This document shows, piece after piece, positions 32,852 through 41,458 of a DNA stretch of 64,000 nucleotides. The position numbers were made by a program, and so were the translations under genes. The stretch is from CAZHNW01 sp942491575 (lineage in GTDB: Bacteria; Spirochaetota; UBA4802; UBA5550): NCBI GenBank assembly GCA_942491575.1, contig CALOBT010000025.1, positions 3,224,001-3,288,000 on the forward strand, written 5' to 3'. The notes beneath the pieces are model-generated. The model did not search any database, had not been told where the DNA came from, and saw only the letters and a program-made list of their open reading frames with translations. Numbering within the stretch: position 1 is the stretch's first letter; every line of letters starts with the position of its first letter.

Positions 32852-35023
32852 TTATTTCCTCACACGCACCATGGCAACAATTCCCCCCACAGCAATTAAT
32901 AGGGTTCCAAGCCATACCAGCCAGATCATCCGCTTGACCGATACATTCACCAGGATTGAATCGGGGGGAACCGGCGTCTTTTTCCCCGGTTCGACATAAA
33001 GTTCGATTATTTTGTTTCTGACATCAAATCCACGCATCACCACCCTTCTTTTCGTGCCGGGCACCTTTACCTCGATGGGATCACGATGCCCCTCATGGAA
33101 ACGGACTCCGGGAGAAACGGTTCGGCCATTAATTTTCAGATCAGCGTACACAACGGGCTCCCCGGACATCATTCCCTTTGAGCGGAAGCCCGTAAAAAAG
33201 ACCTTCAGGTCACCCATGGTTACTTCCTTCCCCTTCTTAATTTTTGCCATGGCTACCGCTGCCATTCCCTCACGGTACTGTTCAGGAATAATGTAAATGT
33301 CACCAAAAAATCCCATTTTAATATAGGGTTCACGGTAAAGTGTATTATTGGCGCGCTCTGAAATATAGTATTCCATCTCAATATTTTCTGTTTTACCGGC
33401 GGTTCCGAGCTTGAAGGAAGTTTTCGATTTCTTCCCGTCACTGATTCCGGTAAAGGTGAGAGTCACAGGACCTACGATTTCTTCCTTTCCCTGCATAATA
33501 ATCTTCTGATCAGTTGTGGAATGAAAACCCGATATCATGATTCCAAGCACCATTACGGCAAGCCCTATATGCGCCATTCGTGACGGAAGGATAACAGAGG
33601 CATTGAGCCTTGCCAGGTCATAGACATAAACAAATAGAATAAAAAGACCGACGGAGACAAATATCATCGGAACAATTTTATCTTCAATGAAAAGGTTCAT
33701 TGTTACACCAAGTATCACCGCAACAATACCAAAAATTATAATCCACACCCTGCTCAAACTTTTTCGGCCCGCAATCATTGTTGCGCCAATCATCAGAAGC
33801 ATAATAAGCAGTCCCAGGGGAACGGATATACTGTTATAAAAATTCTCCGTAACCGGTGTTGGCTGCTTGGAGAAAAATCCAGTTATTATGGGAAGTGAAG
33901 TGCCGAGAAGGACCATCATCCCGTAAATAAAAACTGTAATAATCCCATAGGTGGTGAGCCCCTGCCAGGTTGCAGCGTCCTCTCCAAGCCCCGGGGCTTC
34001 AATCTTTTTAAAATTACTGGCAAAAAGAAATACTGCAATAATAATAAAGAACAAAATAAAATATATGATGTACTTGGAGACGCCCTCACCCCCAAAGGAA
34101 TGAACAGAAAAGTTCGACAGCACCCCGCTCCGAGTCAGGAAGGTACTGTACAGGACAAGAATAAAATAAAAGAGGGACATAAAAAGGTTGCTACGCACCA
34201 GGGAACCTGTACGCCTTTGAATCAGCATTCCGTGCATCAGGGCAACCGCAACCAGCCATGGGATCAGGGATGAATTTTCCACGGGATCCCATCCCCAGTA
34301 CCCCCCCCATCCGAGAACCTTGTATGCCCAGTAACCACCGAGGAAAATCCCGATCCCCAGGGTACTCATACTGAAAAGGAGCCACCGGTATGAATTTTTA
34401 AGCCATGAAGAGTAATCCTTCTTTAACAGGGCCGCTACGGCATAACCGAAGGGAATTGTTGCAGAGGCATACCCGAGAAAAAGTACCGGGGGATGAGCCA
34501 CCATCCACGGATCGATAAGAAGCGGATTCATACCCATGCCATCGAAATCAGCGGGAAGACTTGCCATTCCTTTAAAGGTCTCCGGCATTGCATCCCAGAT
34601 ATACCTGAAGGGGGATTCTGCCACAAGAAGCATGAGAATAAAAATCTGCGTAATGGTCACCACCATCATCAGGATATTCTCATATTTTTCATTCGACCGG
34701 ATAATTATAACACCAAAAATATTCAGGATAAAAACCCAGAGGAGAAAACTCCCCTCCTTACCGGCCCATACCGCTGCAACCCTATAAATGAGAGGGAGAT
34801 TCTTAGAGGAATTCTCATATACATATAAATACTCAAACTGATGATTCAGGAAGGCAAAGAGAAGAAGCACCAGCACAAAAAACAGGAGCAGTGTTGTCAG
34901 GTAATATATCTGTCTTCCCGTAACGAGGCTGAATTTATTTCCAGAAGCGCTCCGCGTTAAAAAAAACATCACCAGCACCAGCAATACAAGTACACCGATG
35001 AGAAGAATAGTTCCCATACTCAT
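32852..35023 (-). CDS. ccmF: Cytochrome c maturation heme lyase subunit CcmF
   Basis: The protein has 723 residues with about 15 membrane spans. The heme-handling WWD motif is in GWGGYWGWDPVENSSLIPWL, and conserved periplasmic His segments are in WMVAHPPVLFLGYA and LMHGMLIQRRTG. A C-terminal periplasmic domain (about residues 500-690) is followed by a last span. CcmF ligates heme to the apocytochrome CXXCH site, normally with CcmH, which is not encoded here. It is the last gene of a ccmABCDEF run, separated by 107 nt from ccmE. The WWD spacing is normal for the family. Confidence 0.94.
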   Translation of the reverse strand: MSMGTILLIGVLVLLVLVMFFLTRSASGNKFSLVTGRQIYYLTTLLLFFVLVLLLFAFLNHQFEYLYVYENSSKNLPLIYRVAAVWAGKEGSFLLWVFILNIFGVIIIRSNEKYENILMMVVTITQIFILMLLVAESPFRYIWDAMPETFKGMASLPADFDGMGMNPLLIDPWMVAHPPVLFLGYASATIPFGYAVAALLKKDYSSWLKNSYRWLLFSMSTLGIGIFLGGYWAYKVLGWGGYWGWDPVENSSLIPWLVAVALMHGMLIQRRTGSLVRSNLFMSLFYFILVLYSTFLTRSGVLSNFSVHSFGGEGVSKYIIYFILFFIIIAVFLFASNFKKIEAPGLGEDAATWQGLTTYGIITVFIYGMMVLLGTSLPIITGFFSKQPTPVTENFYNSISVPLGLLIMLLMIGATMIAGRKSLSRVWIIIFGIVAVILGVTMNLFIEDKIVPMIFVSVGLFILFVYVYDLARLNASVILPSRMAHIGLAVMVLGIMISGFHSTTDQKIIMQGKEEIVGPVTLTFTGISDGKKSKTSFKLGTAGKTENIEMEYYISERANNTLYREPYIKMGFFGDIYIIPEQYREGMAAVAMAKIKKGKEVTMGDLKVFFTGFRSKGMMSGEPVVYADLKINGRTVSPGVRFHEGHRDPIEVKVPGTKRRVVMRGFDVRNKIIELYVEPGKKTPVPPDSILVNVSVKRMIWLVWLGTLLIAVGGIVAMVRVRK

Positions 35024-35130
35024 AGCAGTTTCTCCATACTCAGGAATTTAATGTAATTATCCAATCAGGTATGACTCATTAAATAAAGAAGCCACAGATC
35101 GGCACAGATAAGTAATGAATAATTTATTAA

Positions 35131-35508
35131 TTATTTTTCAGATTTCTTATACTTCGAAGGACATTTAACCAGGACTTTTTCCGCATGGAAGGTATCGCCT
35201 TCTTTTTGATAACGCCCCAGGATAACTACCTGTTCCGCGTGTTCAAAATTCAATGGCCTGACATCCTGGTGGTCAACCTTTATGGAATCACCGGAGTCCT
35301 CTTTCATTACAAAGGTATAACCCTTTTCAGCCTGGACAATTTTACTGTTTTTATCAAGTTTCCCGATTATCTGAACATATTTACCCTGCGAGGCCTTTGC
35401 CTCTGAAAAGGTTACATATGGACTCAGCATATCATCACTGAGGGCAAATATTGCACTTATCATAAGCCCGAGGGCGGCGATAAAAATTATTATTCGTTTA
35501 GAGTTCAT
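35131..35508 (-). CDS. ccmE: Heme chaperone CcmE, CxxxY type
   Basis: ATG 35508 starts inside the end of ccmD and gives 125 residues; the longer frame upstream overlaps ccmD. One N-terminal span (5-23) leads to an OB-fold domain (GKYVQIIGKLDKN, YTFVMKEDSGDSIKV, VVILGRYQKEGDTFHAEKVLVK). The usual heme-binding HxxxY is replaced by Cys116-Pro-Ser-Lys-Tyr120. This matches the CxxxY CcmE variant known from Desulfovibrio-type and archaeal systems, which often lack CcmH. It carries heme from CcmC to CcmF in the periplasm. Confidence 0.88.
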   Translation of the reverse strand: MNSKRIIIFIAALGLMISAIFALSDDMLSPYVTFSEAKASQGKYVQIIGKLDKNSKIVQAEKGYTFVMKEDSGDSIKVDHQDVRPLNFEHAEQVVILGRYQKEGDTFHAEKVLVKCPSKYKKSEK

Positions 35509-35608
35509 CCAGGTCTTTCTCCAGGCGTCTAATTTTACGGTCAAGGGTAAAGAGATAAAGGGCTATTCCAATCCAGACTATCATGATTGTGGATAGTATT
35601 TTTATCAT
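35498..35608 (-). CDS. ccmD: CcmD-like small membrane protein
   Basis: This 36-residue frame has one span (KILSTIMIVWIGIALYLFTL, residues 3-22) and a basic-acidic tail DRKIRRLEKDLDEL, the pattern of CcmD, which holds CcmE at CcmC. The start overlaps the stop of ccmC (ATGA) and the end overlaps ccmE by 11 nt, so position and coupling both fit. Identification rests on location, size and topology because CcmD sequences are poorly conserved. Confidence 0.8.
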   Translation of the reverse strand: MIKILSTIMIVWIGIALYLFTLDRKIRRLEKDLDEL

Positions 35609-36294
35609 TTCAGGTTCTCCCGGTGGTCCTTTTCCTCGAAGTGCTCATCCAGTTTATATTCTATCCCGGTTATCCGGTTTCGAATCGCCAGCAGATAAAT
35701 AAAAAGAAGGGTAAATGCCGTCACCGATACCAGAAGGGTAATCCGCATGGTAGTCTCCATCTGCATACTCTGATTGGTACTGATAATTGTATCGGGATGG
35801 AGTGATTTTTTTATCCGCGGCACAATAAAGACGAAGAAGGGTACCGTCACCATCGCAAGAATCAGGTACACCGATGAAATACTTCCCCTCCGGGGATGCT
35901 CTTCGAGGACGGAGCGTAGACTGAAAAAGGCAATATATATTAAAAGTAAAAATGCAATGGAAGTCTCACGTGGATCCCAGTTCCAGTAACTCCCCCAGCT
36001 CATCTTGGCCCAGAGGGACCCTGTAACCGTTGCCAGTATTGTAAAGAGGAGACCAATAGCTGCGGAGTTGGCAGCCTTTTCATCAAAGGAAGCCCAGCGT
36101 CCGTTTTTATCCCAAAGGTAAAGAATGGCATACAGAGCAGACACGGCAAAGGCAAGCACGGCACTCCAGGCAACCGGGACATGAAAGTAAACAATACGAC
36201 TGGTCTCCCCCAGGATAGCAGCAGGTGGAGCCCACATTATTGCCAGGTAAATGGCAACGGGCATTACAATATATACGAGTCTTCCTATAATCAT
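35605..36294 (-). CDS. ccmC: Cytochrome c maturation protein CcmC
   Basis: ATG 36294 overlaps the stop of ccmB (ATGA), giving 229 residues; a longer frame upstream lies inside ccmB. There are six membrane spans. The heme-handling motif is WGSYWNWDPRETS, and conserved His residues are in RIVYFHVPVAW and in the segment SLHPDTIIS. CcmC loads heme onto CcmE with help from CcmD. The gene order ccmA-B-C-D-E-F is as in classic system I. All features agree with the family. Confidence 0.94.
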   Translation of the reverse strand: MIIGRLVYIVMPVAIYLAIMWAPPAAILGETSRIVYFHVPVAWSAVLAFAVSALYAILYLWDKNGRWASFDEKAANSAAIGLLFTILATVTGSLWAKMSWGSYWNWDPRETSIAFLLLIYIAFFSLRSVLEEHPRRGSISSVYLILAMVTVPFFVFIVPRIKKSLHPDTIISTNQSMQMETTMRITLLVSVTAFTLLFIYLLAIRNRITGIEYKLDEHFEEKDHRENLK

Positions 36295-36953
36295 GAATCT
36301 TGCCAGATAAAACGAAATAATAAAAACGATAAGGCCATCACTCCACCGGAAAATGCAAGTAAAAAAAGGACATTTGAAACAGGTCCCGGCCATGACTTTT
36401 CAAATGATGCTAATGTAGTGGCAATACATACCCAGAGAACCGGCAAAATTACCGGGAAGGATATAACCGTAAAGAGGGATCCCTTCCCCCCCGCCTTTGC
36501 AACCATGGCAGCCAGAAGAGTAACGGAACCGGATATTGCCAGACCACCGGAAAAAACAGTTAATATAAGCAGAGGGGGATTTTTTACCGGCACCTGCAGG
36601 AAAAAAAGATAGAGGGGAACCACCAGCACCTCAAGGGCCAGAAAAAGCAAAATATTAAAAATCAGTTTTCCGCAAAAAATTGCTTCCGCTGAGGCATTCA
36701 GATGCAAAAAAAGTGCCGTTCCTTCCTCCTCCTCACGTGTAAAAATATGAAGCAGACCGTTCATCGCACTGAAAAACAGAATAATCCAGAGGAGCAATGC
36801 ATGGACAAGGGGTGCAAAGGGACGCCCCCCCGCAGCCATACTCACTGCCAGAGTGGTAATACCCGCAAAGGCAAAGGCAATATTAAAGGCACTGCGGCTC
36901 CGCATCTCGACGCGGAGATCTTTTTTCAGATTTCTCAATACTTCATTTACCAA
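36291..36953 (-). CDS. ccmB: Heme ABC exporter permease CcmB
   Basis: The protein has 220 residues with six membrane spans. The CcmB segment LRVEMRSRSAFNIAFAFAG near the N-terminus and REEEEGTALFLHLNASAEAIF match the family, which has an exposed amphipathic loop between the first spans. It pairs with CcmA to form the ABC unit that releases holo-CcmE from CcmC. It overlaps ccmA by 11 nt and ccmC by 4 nt. Nothing unusual was seen. Confidence 0.92.
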   Translation of the reverse strand: MVNEVLRNLKKDLRVEMRSRSAFNIAFAFAGITTLAVSMAAGGRPFAPLVHALLLWIILFFSAMNGLLHIFTREEEEGTALFLHLNASAEAIFCGKLIFNILLFLALEVLVVPLYLFFLQVPVKNPPLLILTVFSGGLAISGSVTLLAAMVAKAGGKGSLFTVISFPVILPVLWVCIATTLASFEKSWPGPVSNVLFLLAFSGGVMALSFLLFRFIWQDS

Positions 36954-37563
36954 GATTCAGTACCCCCCCGCAGAGGTTAACTTCCTCAGGTTCATTCGTG
37001 GCAATAATAATCACCCGATTATCCTTTAGCTCTGAAATCTTTTCATAAAGAAGATCCTTTCCCTGACGGTCAAGATTTGTCCCCGGTTCATCAAAAAAAA
37101 GAAATGGGCTTTTTTTCGCCAGGACTGAAATCAGCTTCAGGCGCTGTTCCATCCCCGAGGAATATGTCTTCACCGCCTTCTTTTCATGACCTTCCAGTTT
37201 AAAAAGCTGAAGCAGGGCCGCGGTATCCTCTCCTGACACTGCCTCCCCCAGTACAAATTCAAGATTTTCCATACCGGTACATTCCCCGTAGGGACGCACA
37301 AGGGGGCTGGTGAAACCGAGGAGACGCTGAAAGGAAATCACGTCGAGGCCCCCCCCTTCTTCCCCCCAGGTGAGGGTTCCCCGGGTGGGAACCCGGATGC
37401 CTGCAAGTATCTGTAGCAGTGTCGATTTCCCGGAGCCGTTAAAACCGGTAAGGGCAAGGGACTGTCCCGTCTCAAGGTTGATATCAATATCTCTGAAGAG
37501 GGTGAGTCGGCGAAATTTTTGTGCCAGGCCTGTTCCCTGAATGTAATATTTCTCTGGGGTCAT
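36943..37563 (-). CDS. ccmA: Heme ABC exporter ATPase CcmA
   Basis: The protein has 206 residues. Walker A is GFNGSGKST in ALTGFNGSGKSTLLQILAG, the signature is YSSGMEQRL and Walker B is LFFDEPGTNLD. It is the first gene of the cytochrome c maturation operon. The 230 nt between its ATG and the divergent ispD gene hold the promoters for both; I see AT-rich DNA there but no clear consensus. CcmA hydrolyses ATP to free heme-loaded CcmE for delivery to CcmF. Confidence 0.9.
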   Translation of the reverse strand: MTPEKYYIQGTGLAQKFRRLTLFRDIDINLETGQSLALTGFNGSGKSTLLQILAGIRVPTRGTLTWGEEGGGLDVISFQRLLGFTSPLVRPYGECTGMENLEFVLGEAVSGEDTAALLQLFKLEGHEKKAVKTYSSGMEQRLKLISVLAKKSPFLFFDEPGTNLDRQGKDLLYEKISELKDNRVIIIATNEPEEVNLCGGVLNLGK

Positions 37564-37793
37564 CTCTATAATATGCCGAAGGTTCCGGTGAAATGCCGGA
37601 GACAGTATTTAAGTATCTAATAAAATTATGAATATTCTATTTAAGCCGTTTTAAATGGCAAGTAATTAATTTATAACAGTTGAGGGATAATACCTCCACC
37701 TTTCGGAGACCTTTTCTTAAACTTCCCCCCATCATGAAAAACTTGACGCCAGATGGAATAATAGATAAGAATGCCCATGCAGGAAGAAAGATT

Positions 37794-38495
37794 ATGAATC
37801 GGAATATTTACAGTATTATACTCGCGGGGGGTTCGGGACGACGTATGGGACAGCCCCTGCCGAAACAGTTTCTCCCCCTTGGAAACCAGCCCCTCATCAT
37901 GGTAACCATCAGCCGTTTTGCCATGGTGAAGGAAGTAAAGGCCATACTGGTGGTTGTGCCTGAAGAATACCGGGAGCAGATGGAAGAAATCCTTCAAAAA
38001 CATCCCGAAAAAAAAATACTCAAACTCGTGACAGGGGGAGCCACAAGACAGGAATCCGCCTGGAATGCCCTTGTGTCAGAAAATTTCCAGGGGGATGATA
38101 TACTGCTCATTCATGATGCGGCGCGCCCCTTTATTACACCGGAAAAAATTACCGCCTGTATCACCGGAGCAGACCGGCATGGCGCCGCTGGACTCTATCT
38201 TCCGGCCACCGATACAATCACGGAAATCCACGAAAAAAAAGTCATTTCTATTCCCGACAGAAGCAGCCTCTACTATACACAGACACCGCAGTCATTCAGA
38301 TTTGATGTTATTCAAAGGGCCCATGAATCTGCACAGGCCAACCCAGACAAGACCTACACCGATGACGTATCCATGGTACTGGCAGCAGGGGATTTTGTTG
38401 CCGCCGTGGAAGGAGATACGAAAAATATCAAGGTCACTACCCCCTTCGATTATGATCTCGCCTGCTGGATGATAGAAAGGGAAAAAGATGGCTGA
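37794..38495 (+). CDS. ispD: 2-C-methyl-D-erythritol 4-phosphate cytidylyltransferase
   Basis: ATG 37794 follows AGGAAG, giving 233 residues. The IspD motifs are IILAGGSGRRMGQPLPKQF near the N-terminus, LIHDAARPFI around 107-116, and the CTP/metal region KTYTDDVSMVLAAG. The enzyme makes CDP-methylerythritol in the MEP pathway to isoprenoids, including menaquinone side chains. It overlaps the DUF4416 gene by 8 nt. IspF is not fused or adjacent here. Confidence 0.94.
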   Translation: MNRNIYSIILAGGSGRRMGQPLPKQFLPLGNQPLIMVTISRFAMVKEVKAILVVVPEEYREQMEEILQKHPEKKILKLVTGGATRQESAWNALVSENFQGDDILLIHDAARPFITPEKITACITGADRHGAAGLYLPATDTITEIHEKKVISIPDRSSLYYTQTPQSFRFDVIQRAHESAQANPDKTYTDDVSMVLAAGDFVAAVEGDTKNIKVTTPFDYDLACWMIEREKDG

Positions 38496-39012
38496 GGCGA
38501 TCCTTCCCGTACCGGCAAAATTATTCATCGGTATTCTTTATTCAAAGGAAGATGACCTGGCCGCTGTAAAAAAACTCCTCACTGATCGTTTCGGTCCCGT
38601 AGATTATGAGGCTGGCCCCTTCCCCTTTGACAACACCTCCTACTACCGGGAAATCAGTGAAAATCTTAATAAATATTTTTTCGCCTTCGAAAAGTTGATA
38701 GAGCGGGAGTTGATGCCGGAGATTAAATGCTTTACCAACAATATTGAACAAAACAACCTCACCAGTGGAGTCCGTCGGTTAAATATCGATCCCGGTTATC
38801 TTACACTCTCCAATGTCTTTCTCGCATCCTGCAAAGATTTTTATCACCGCGTCTATATTGGCCATGGAATCTACCTGGAGAACGAATACCGCTTTACCGG
38901 GGGAAGTTTCATCTTCTGGCCCTGGACCTACCCGGACTATAAACAGGGCACCTACCTGGACTTTTTTTACCGTATACGACGTCTCTACCACCTTCAGTTG
39001 AAAAAACTGTAA
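38488..39012 (+). CDS. DUF4416 family protein
   Basis: The protein has 174 residues and matches the DUF4416 pattern: PAKLFIGILYSKEDDL at the N-terminus, the middle segment LNIDPGYLTLSNVFLAS, YHRVYIGHGIYLE, and the C-terminal WPDY-like stretch WTYPDYKQGTYLDFFYRIR. The family is found in spirochaetes and deltaproteobacterial groups and has no firm function. It overlaps ispD by 8 nt, so the two are co-translated. It is cytoplasmic, with no signal or span. Confidence 0.85.
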   Translation: MAEAILPVPAKLFIGILYSKEDDLAAVKKLLTDRFGPVDYEAGPFPFDNTSYYREISENLNKYFFAFEKLIERELMPEIKCFTNNIEQNNLTSGVRRLNIDPGYLTLSNVFLASCKDFYHRVYIGHGIYLENEYRFTGGSFIFWPWTYPDYKQGTYLDFFYRIRRLYHLQLKKL

Positions 39013-39132
39013 AGCAGCACCCGCCACGAGGATGAATTTTCATTCCCCACTGAACAGGAGACTGTAGATTTTCTTTTTTTTTGCTTAAAATGATTAAAAC
39101 CTGATAAAAATTAAATAAATTCAACAATTTAG

Positions 39133-39161
39133 TTGACACTAGCAACAATTTTTTGTATTTT
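39133..39161 (+). promoter_or_regulatory. Sigma-70 type promoter
   Basis: TTGACA (39133-39138), a 17-bp spacer and TATTTT (39156-39161) lie about 120 nt before the start of the multi-spanning membrane protein gene. Confidence 0.65.
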
Positions 39162-39280
39162 AGCATTTAATAAAATACTGAATGTCTACCTGGTATAATC
39201 TTTCCCCTGGGGGAATACTTTATAATTATTTCAGTACACTAACCGGTTCAATCCGGAAATCAGATAAACGAGGTACCAAA

Positions 39281-40465
39281 ATGAAAAAAGAAAATTTTTC
39301 ACCTGTAATTTTTTTAGCCGCCCTCGGGGCGGGTGGTATTGCAGTAATGCCATTTGCATTCCTGCAATACTCCCTCACCGGCTTTAAGGGGCTTGTCACC
39401 CGTGCGTTTCTTGGACATGGTTCACTTCCCCTTTCAAAAGAAATCTTCTACTATTCTCTTGAGGGAATCATGATTGTTTTTACATTAATTCACCTGAGCC
39501 TGATGATCCTTTTTCTGCGTCAACTCGCTTCATGGCTGAAAAAACCTGGCTACCAAACATTTATAAATGATCCACTTAAAAATGCAGGGATTCTTACCCC
39601 CTTTCTTGCCCTTGCAATGACAATGAATGTATTTATCGGACCTGTCAGGTTTTTTATTCCCTTCTTCTCTTCAAACCTTCAGAGCATGATGCTTCCCGCA
39701 CTGATCACCTGGGGAGTTCTCTGGACACTCCTTATGAGAATGGAAATTAAACTATTAAAGATCAGCTTTATAAAAAGTTTTGATGTCAGTAAAATCAGTT
39801 TCGGATGGCTTCTTCATCCCTTTACCCTCGGTATGGTTACCGTAACCGGTACAGGAATTGCCGCTATGGCGAAAAATCCAACAATTGCTCATACCGCAGC
39901 ATTTATGTCTCTCGTTTCCGGTTCTATGGGATTTTTCCTTTTCATCGTTAAACTTATCACAATTTTTAAAAGTCACTTTGCAGCAGATGGTCTCCCTGAA
40001 AAACAGTTTCTTCCCAGCTTTCTTATCGTAGTGCCGAATCTGACCCTCTATGCCATTGCAGCCTTCCGTCTTGGACACTACATGAATCACCAATTCGGCA
40101 CCCATATGCATACCTTTTCACAAATCAGTGTTGTGCTCGGATACGTTTTTGAAGTCTGGTATCTAATTTTTGGACTTGCCCTGCTGAAAGATTATATCAA
40201 AAAGGATTTCTTTAAAAAGGAGTTCTATGTTTCTCAATGGGGTTTTGTCTGTCCCTTCGTAGCCTTTGCAGTTCTCGGTTCATTTTTCTACGGTGTTACT
40301 GTGCAGAGCCCTGTTTCCATGGCAGTTAATATCGTCGCCATGATATCTTCGGTTGCCATTTATTTCTTTCTTCTCAGACGGCAGCTCCTCTGCAGTGAGG
40401 TTTTTGGAAAAAAGGAAAATTTTTCCTGTATCTACCAACAGCCTTCAGCTGTTGTTGCAAAATAA
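39281..40465 (+). CDS. Multi-spanning membrane protein, possibly TDT/SLAC1-like
   Basis: ATG 39281 follows GAGGTACC, giving 394 residues; an upstream in-frame ATG at 39182 lacks a ribosome site. About ten membrane spans are predicted. LAALGAGGIAVMPFAFLQY, LHPFTLGMVTVTGTGIAAMA and LAMTMNVFIGPVRFF give a general resemblance to the tellurite-resistance/dicarboxylate (TDT, SLAC1-like) fold, but I do not recognise a family firmly. A strong promoter lies upstream and a perfect hairpin terminator downstream, so it is a single-gene unit. The substrate is unknown. Confidence 0.7.
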   Translation: MKKENFSPVIFLAALGAGGIAVMPFAFLQYSLTGFKGLVTRAFLGHGSLPLSKEIFYYSLEGIMIVFTLIHLSLMILFLRQLASWLKKPGYQTFINDPLKNAGILTPFLALAMTMNVFIGPVRFFIPFFSSNLQSMMLPALITWGVLWTLLMRMEIKLLKISFIKSFDVSKISFGWLLHPFTLGMVTVTGTGIAAMAKNPTIAHTAAFMSLVSGSMGFFLFIVKLITIFKSHFAADGLPEKQFLPSFLIVVPNLTLYAIAAFRLGHYMNHQFGTHMHTFSQISVVLGYVFEVWYLIFGLALLKDYIKKDFFKKEFYVSQWGFVCPFVAFAVLGSFFYGVTVQSPVSMAVNIVAMISSVAIYFFLLRRQLLCSEVFGKKENFSCIYQQPSAVVAK

Positions 40466-40506
40466 TCAGCTCCTTAAGTAGTAATTTAAATAATTTAATA
40501 ATCAGA

Positions 40507-40538
40507 AGAATTGGCATCCCCGCGAGGATGCCAATTCT
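40507..40538 (+). terminator. Hairpin terminator
   Basis: Perfect 13-bp arms (AGAATTGGCATCC and complement) with a 6-nt loop are followed by GCTTTATT, 40 nt after the membrane protein gene. Confidence 0.85.
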
Positions 40539-40696
40539 GCTTTATTCCCCGCCATAATAAAGTGGTCATATTCTGATTTATCCGACTTTGGCATTTACTC
40601 AAAAACCCTCCGGATGGCATATAAAATATAAACAAATACAGAATATTAAATATCATAATTAAAAAAGTATATTCATTCCTTTAAGAAGTATAAAAA

Positions 40697-41259
40697 ATGG
40701 GGTACTTCGATTCATTAAATAATGTCCGGGAATACATTAAAATTGCCGATGGGTACGATGGAAGGGAACTGATCGAAATACTAAAAAATATTTAAAAGCT
40801 GGATCTTCTATTCTGGAACTGGGTATGGGACCGGGAAAGGATCTGGACATACTAAGGGAGACATTTAATTCATCTGGTTCAGACAATTCAAAGGTATTTA
40901 TTGATCTTTATAAAGAGAAAAATCCAGAGATAGATGTTTTTCTGCTCGATGCGATTACCATGGATACGGAAAAAAAATTTGACTGCATCTATTCAAATAA
41001 GGTACTGCATCATTTGAGTCGTGAGGATATCAAAAAATCGTTTCAGAACCAATATCGGGTACTCAATGACAATGGATATCTCTTTCACACCTTCTGGTAT
41101 GGCGACAAGGAAGAAGAGCACCATGGGCTCTATTTTCTCTATTTAACAGAGGACCACTTAAAGGAGATTATTGGCGAAAAGTATGATATTGTTGAAATGA
41201 CCCGATATGATGAAATGGAAAAAAATGATTCAATTTATATTGTGTTAAAAAAAAGGTGA
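40697..41259 (+). pseudogene. Class I SAM-dependent methyltransferase, frameshifted
   Basis: Translation from ATG 40697 gives 32 residues ending DGRELIEILKNI and then a stop. The +1 frame continues at once with KYLKAGSSILELGMGPGKDLDIL, the methyltransferase motif I, and runs to 41259 with FDCIYSNKVLHHLS and LNDNGYLFHTFWYG. The break lies at a run of six A (40783-40788). One more A would restore LIEILKKYLKAG and a normal protein of about 187 residues. It is a lost base, an assembly error, or slippage on the homopolymer. The 3' part alone (from ATG 40825) would lack motif I. Confidence 0.8.
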
Positions 41260-41353
41260 TTTGTAATTCTCAGAAAAATTAGAATTAAAGATTAAAGTTA
41301 AGATATAAAAATTTCATTAACAAAATAGAATCCAAAAACATGTGACATCATTT

Positions 41354-41416
41354 ATTGACATGTCAATTCAACCGCATGATAAATACATTGACAATAGATT
41401 ATTTTATCAGGAATAT
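41354..41416 (+). promoter_or_regulatory. Palindrome and promoter in front of the AraC gene
   Basis: The 14-bp perfect palindrome ATTGACATGTCAAT (41354-41367) is followed by TTGACA (41388-41393), 17 bp and GAATAT (41411-41416), about 43 nt before the start codon. The -10 match is weak. Confidence 0.5.
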
Positions 41417-41458
41417 TGAACCTGTTAAATTATAAAAATATAGACTACAGGCTAATAA

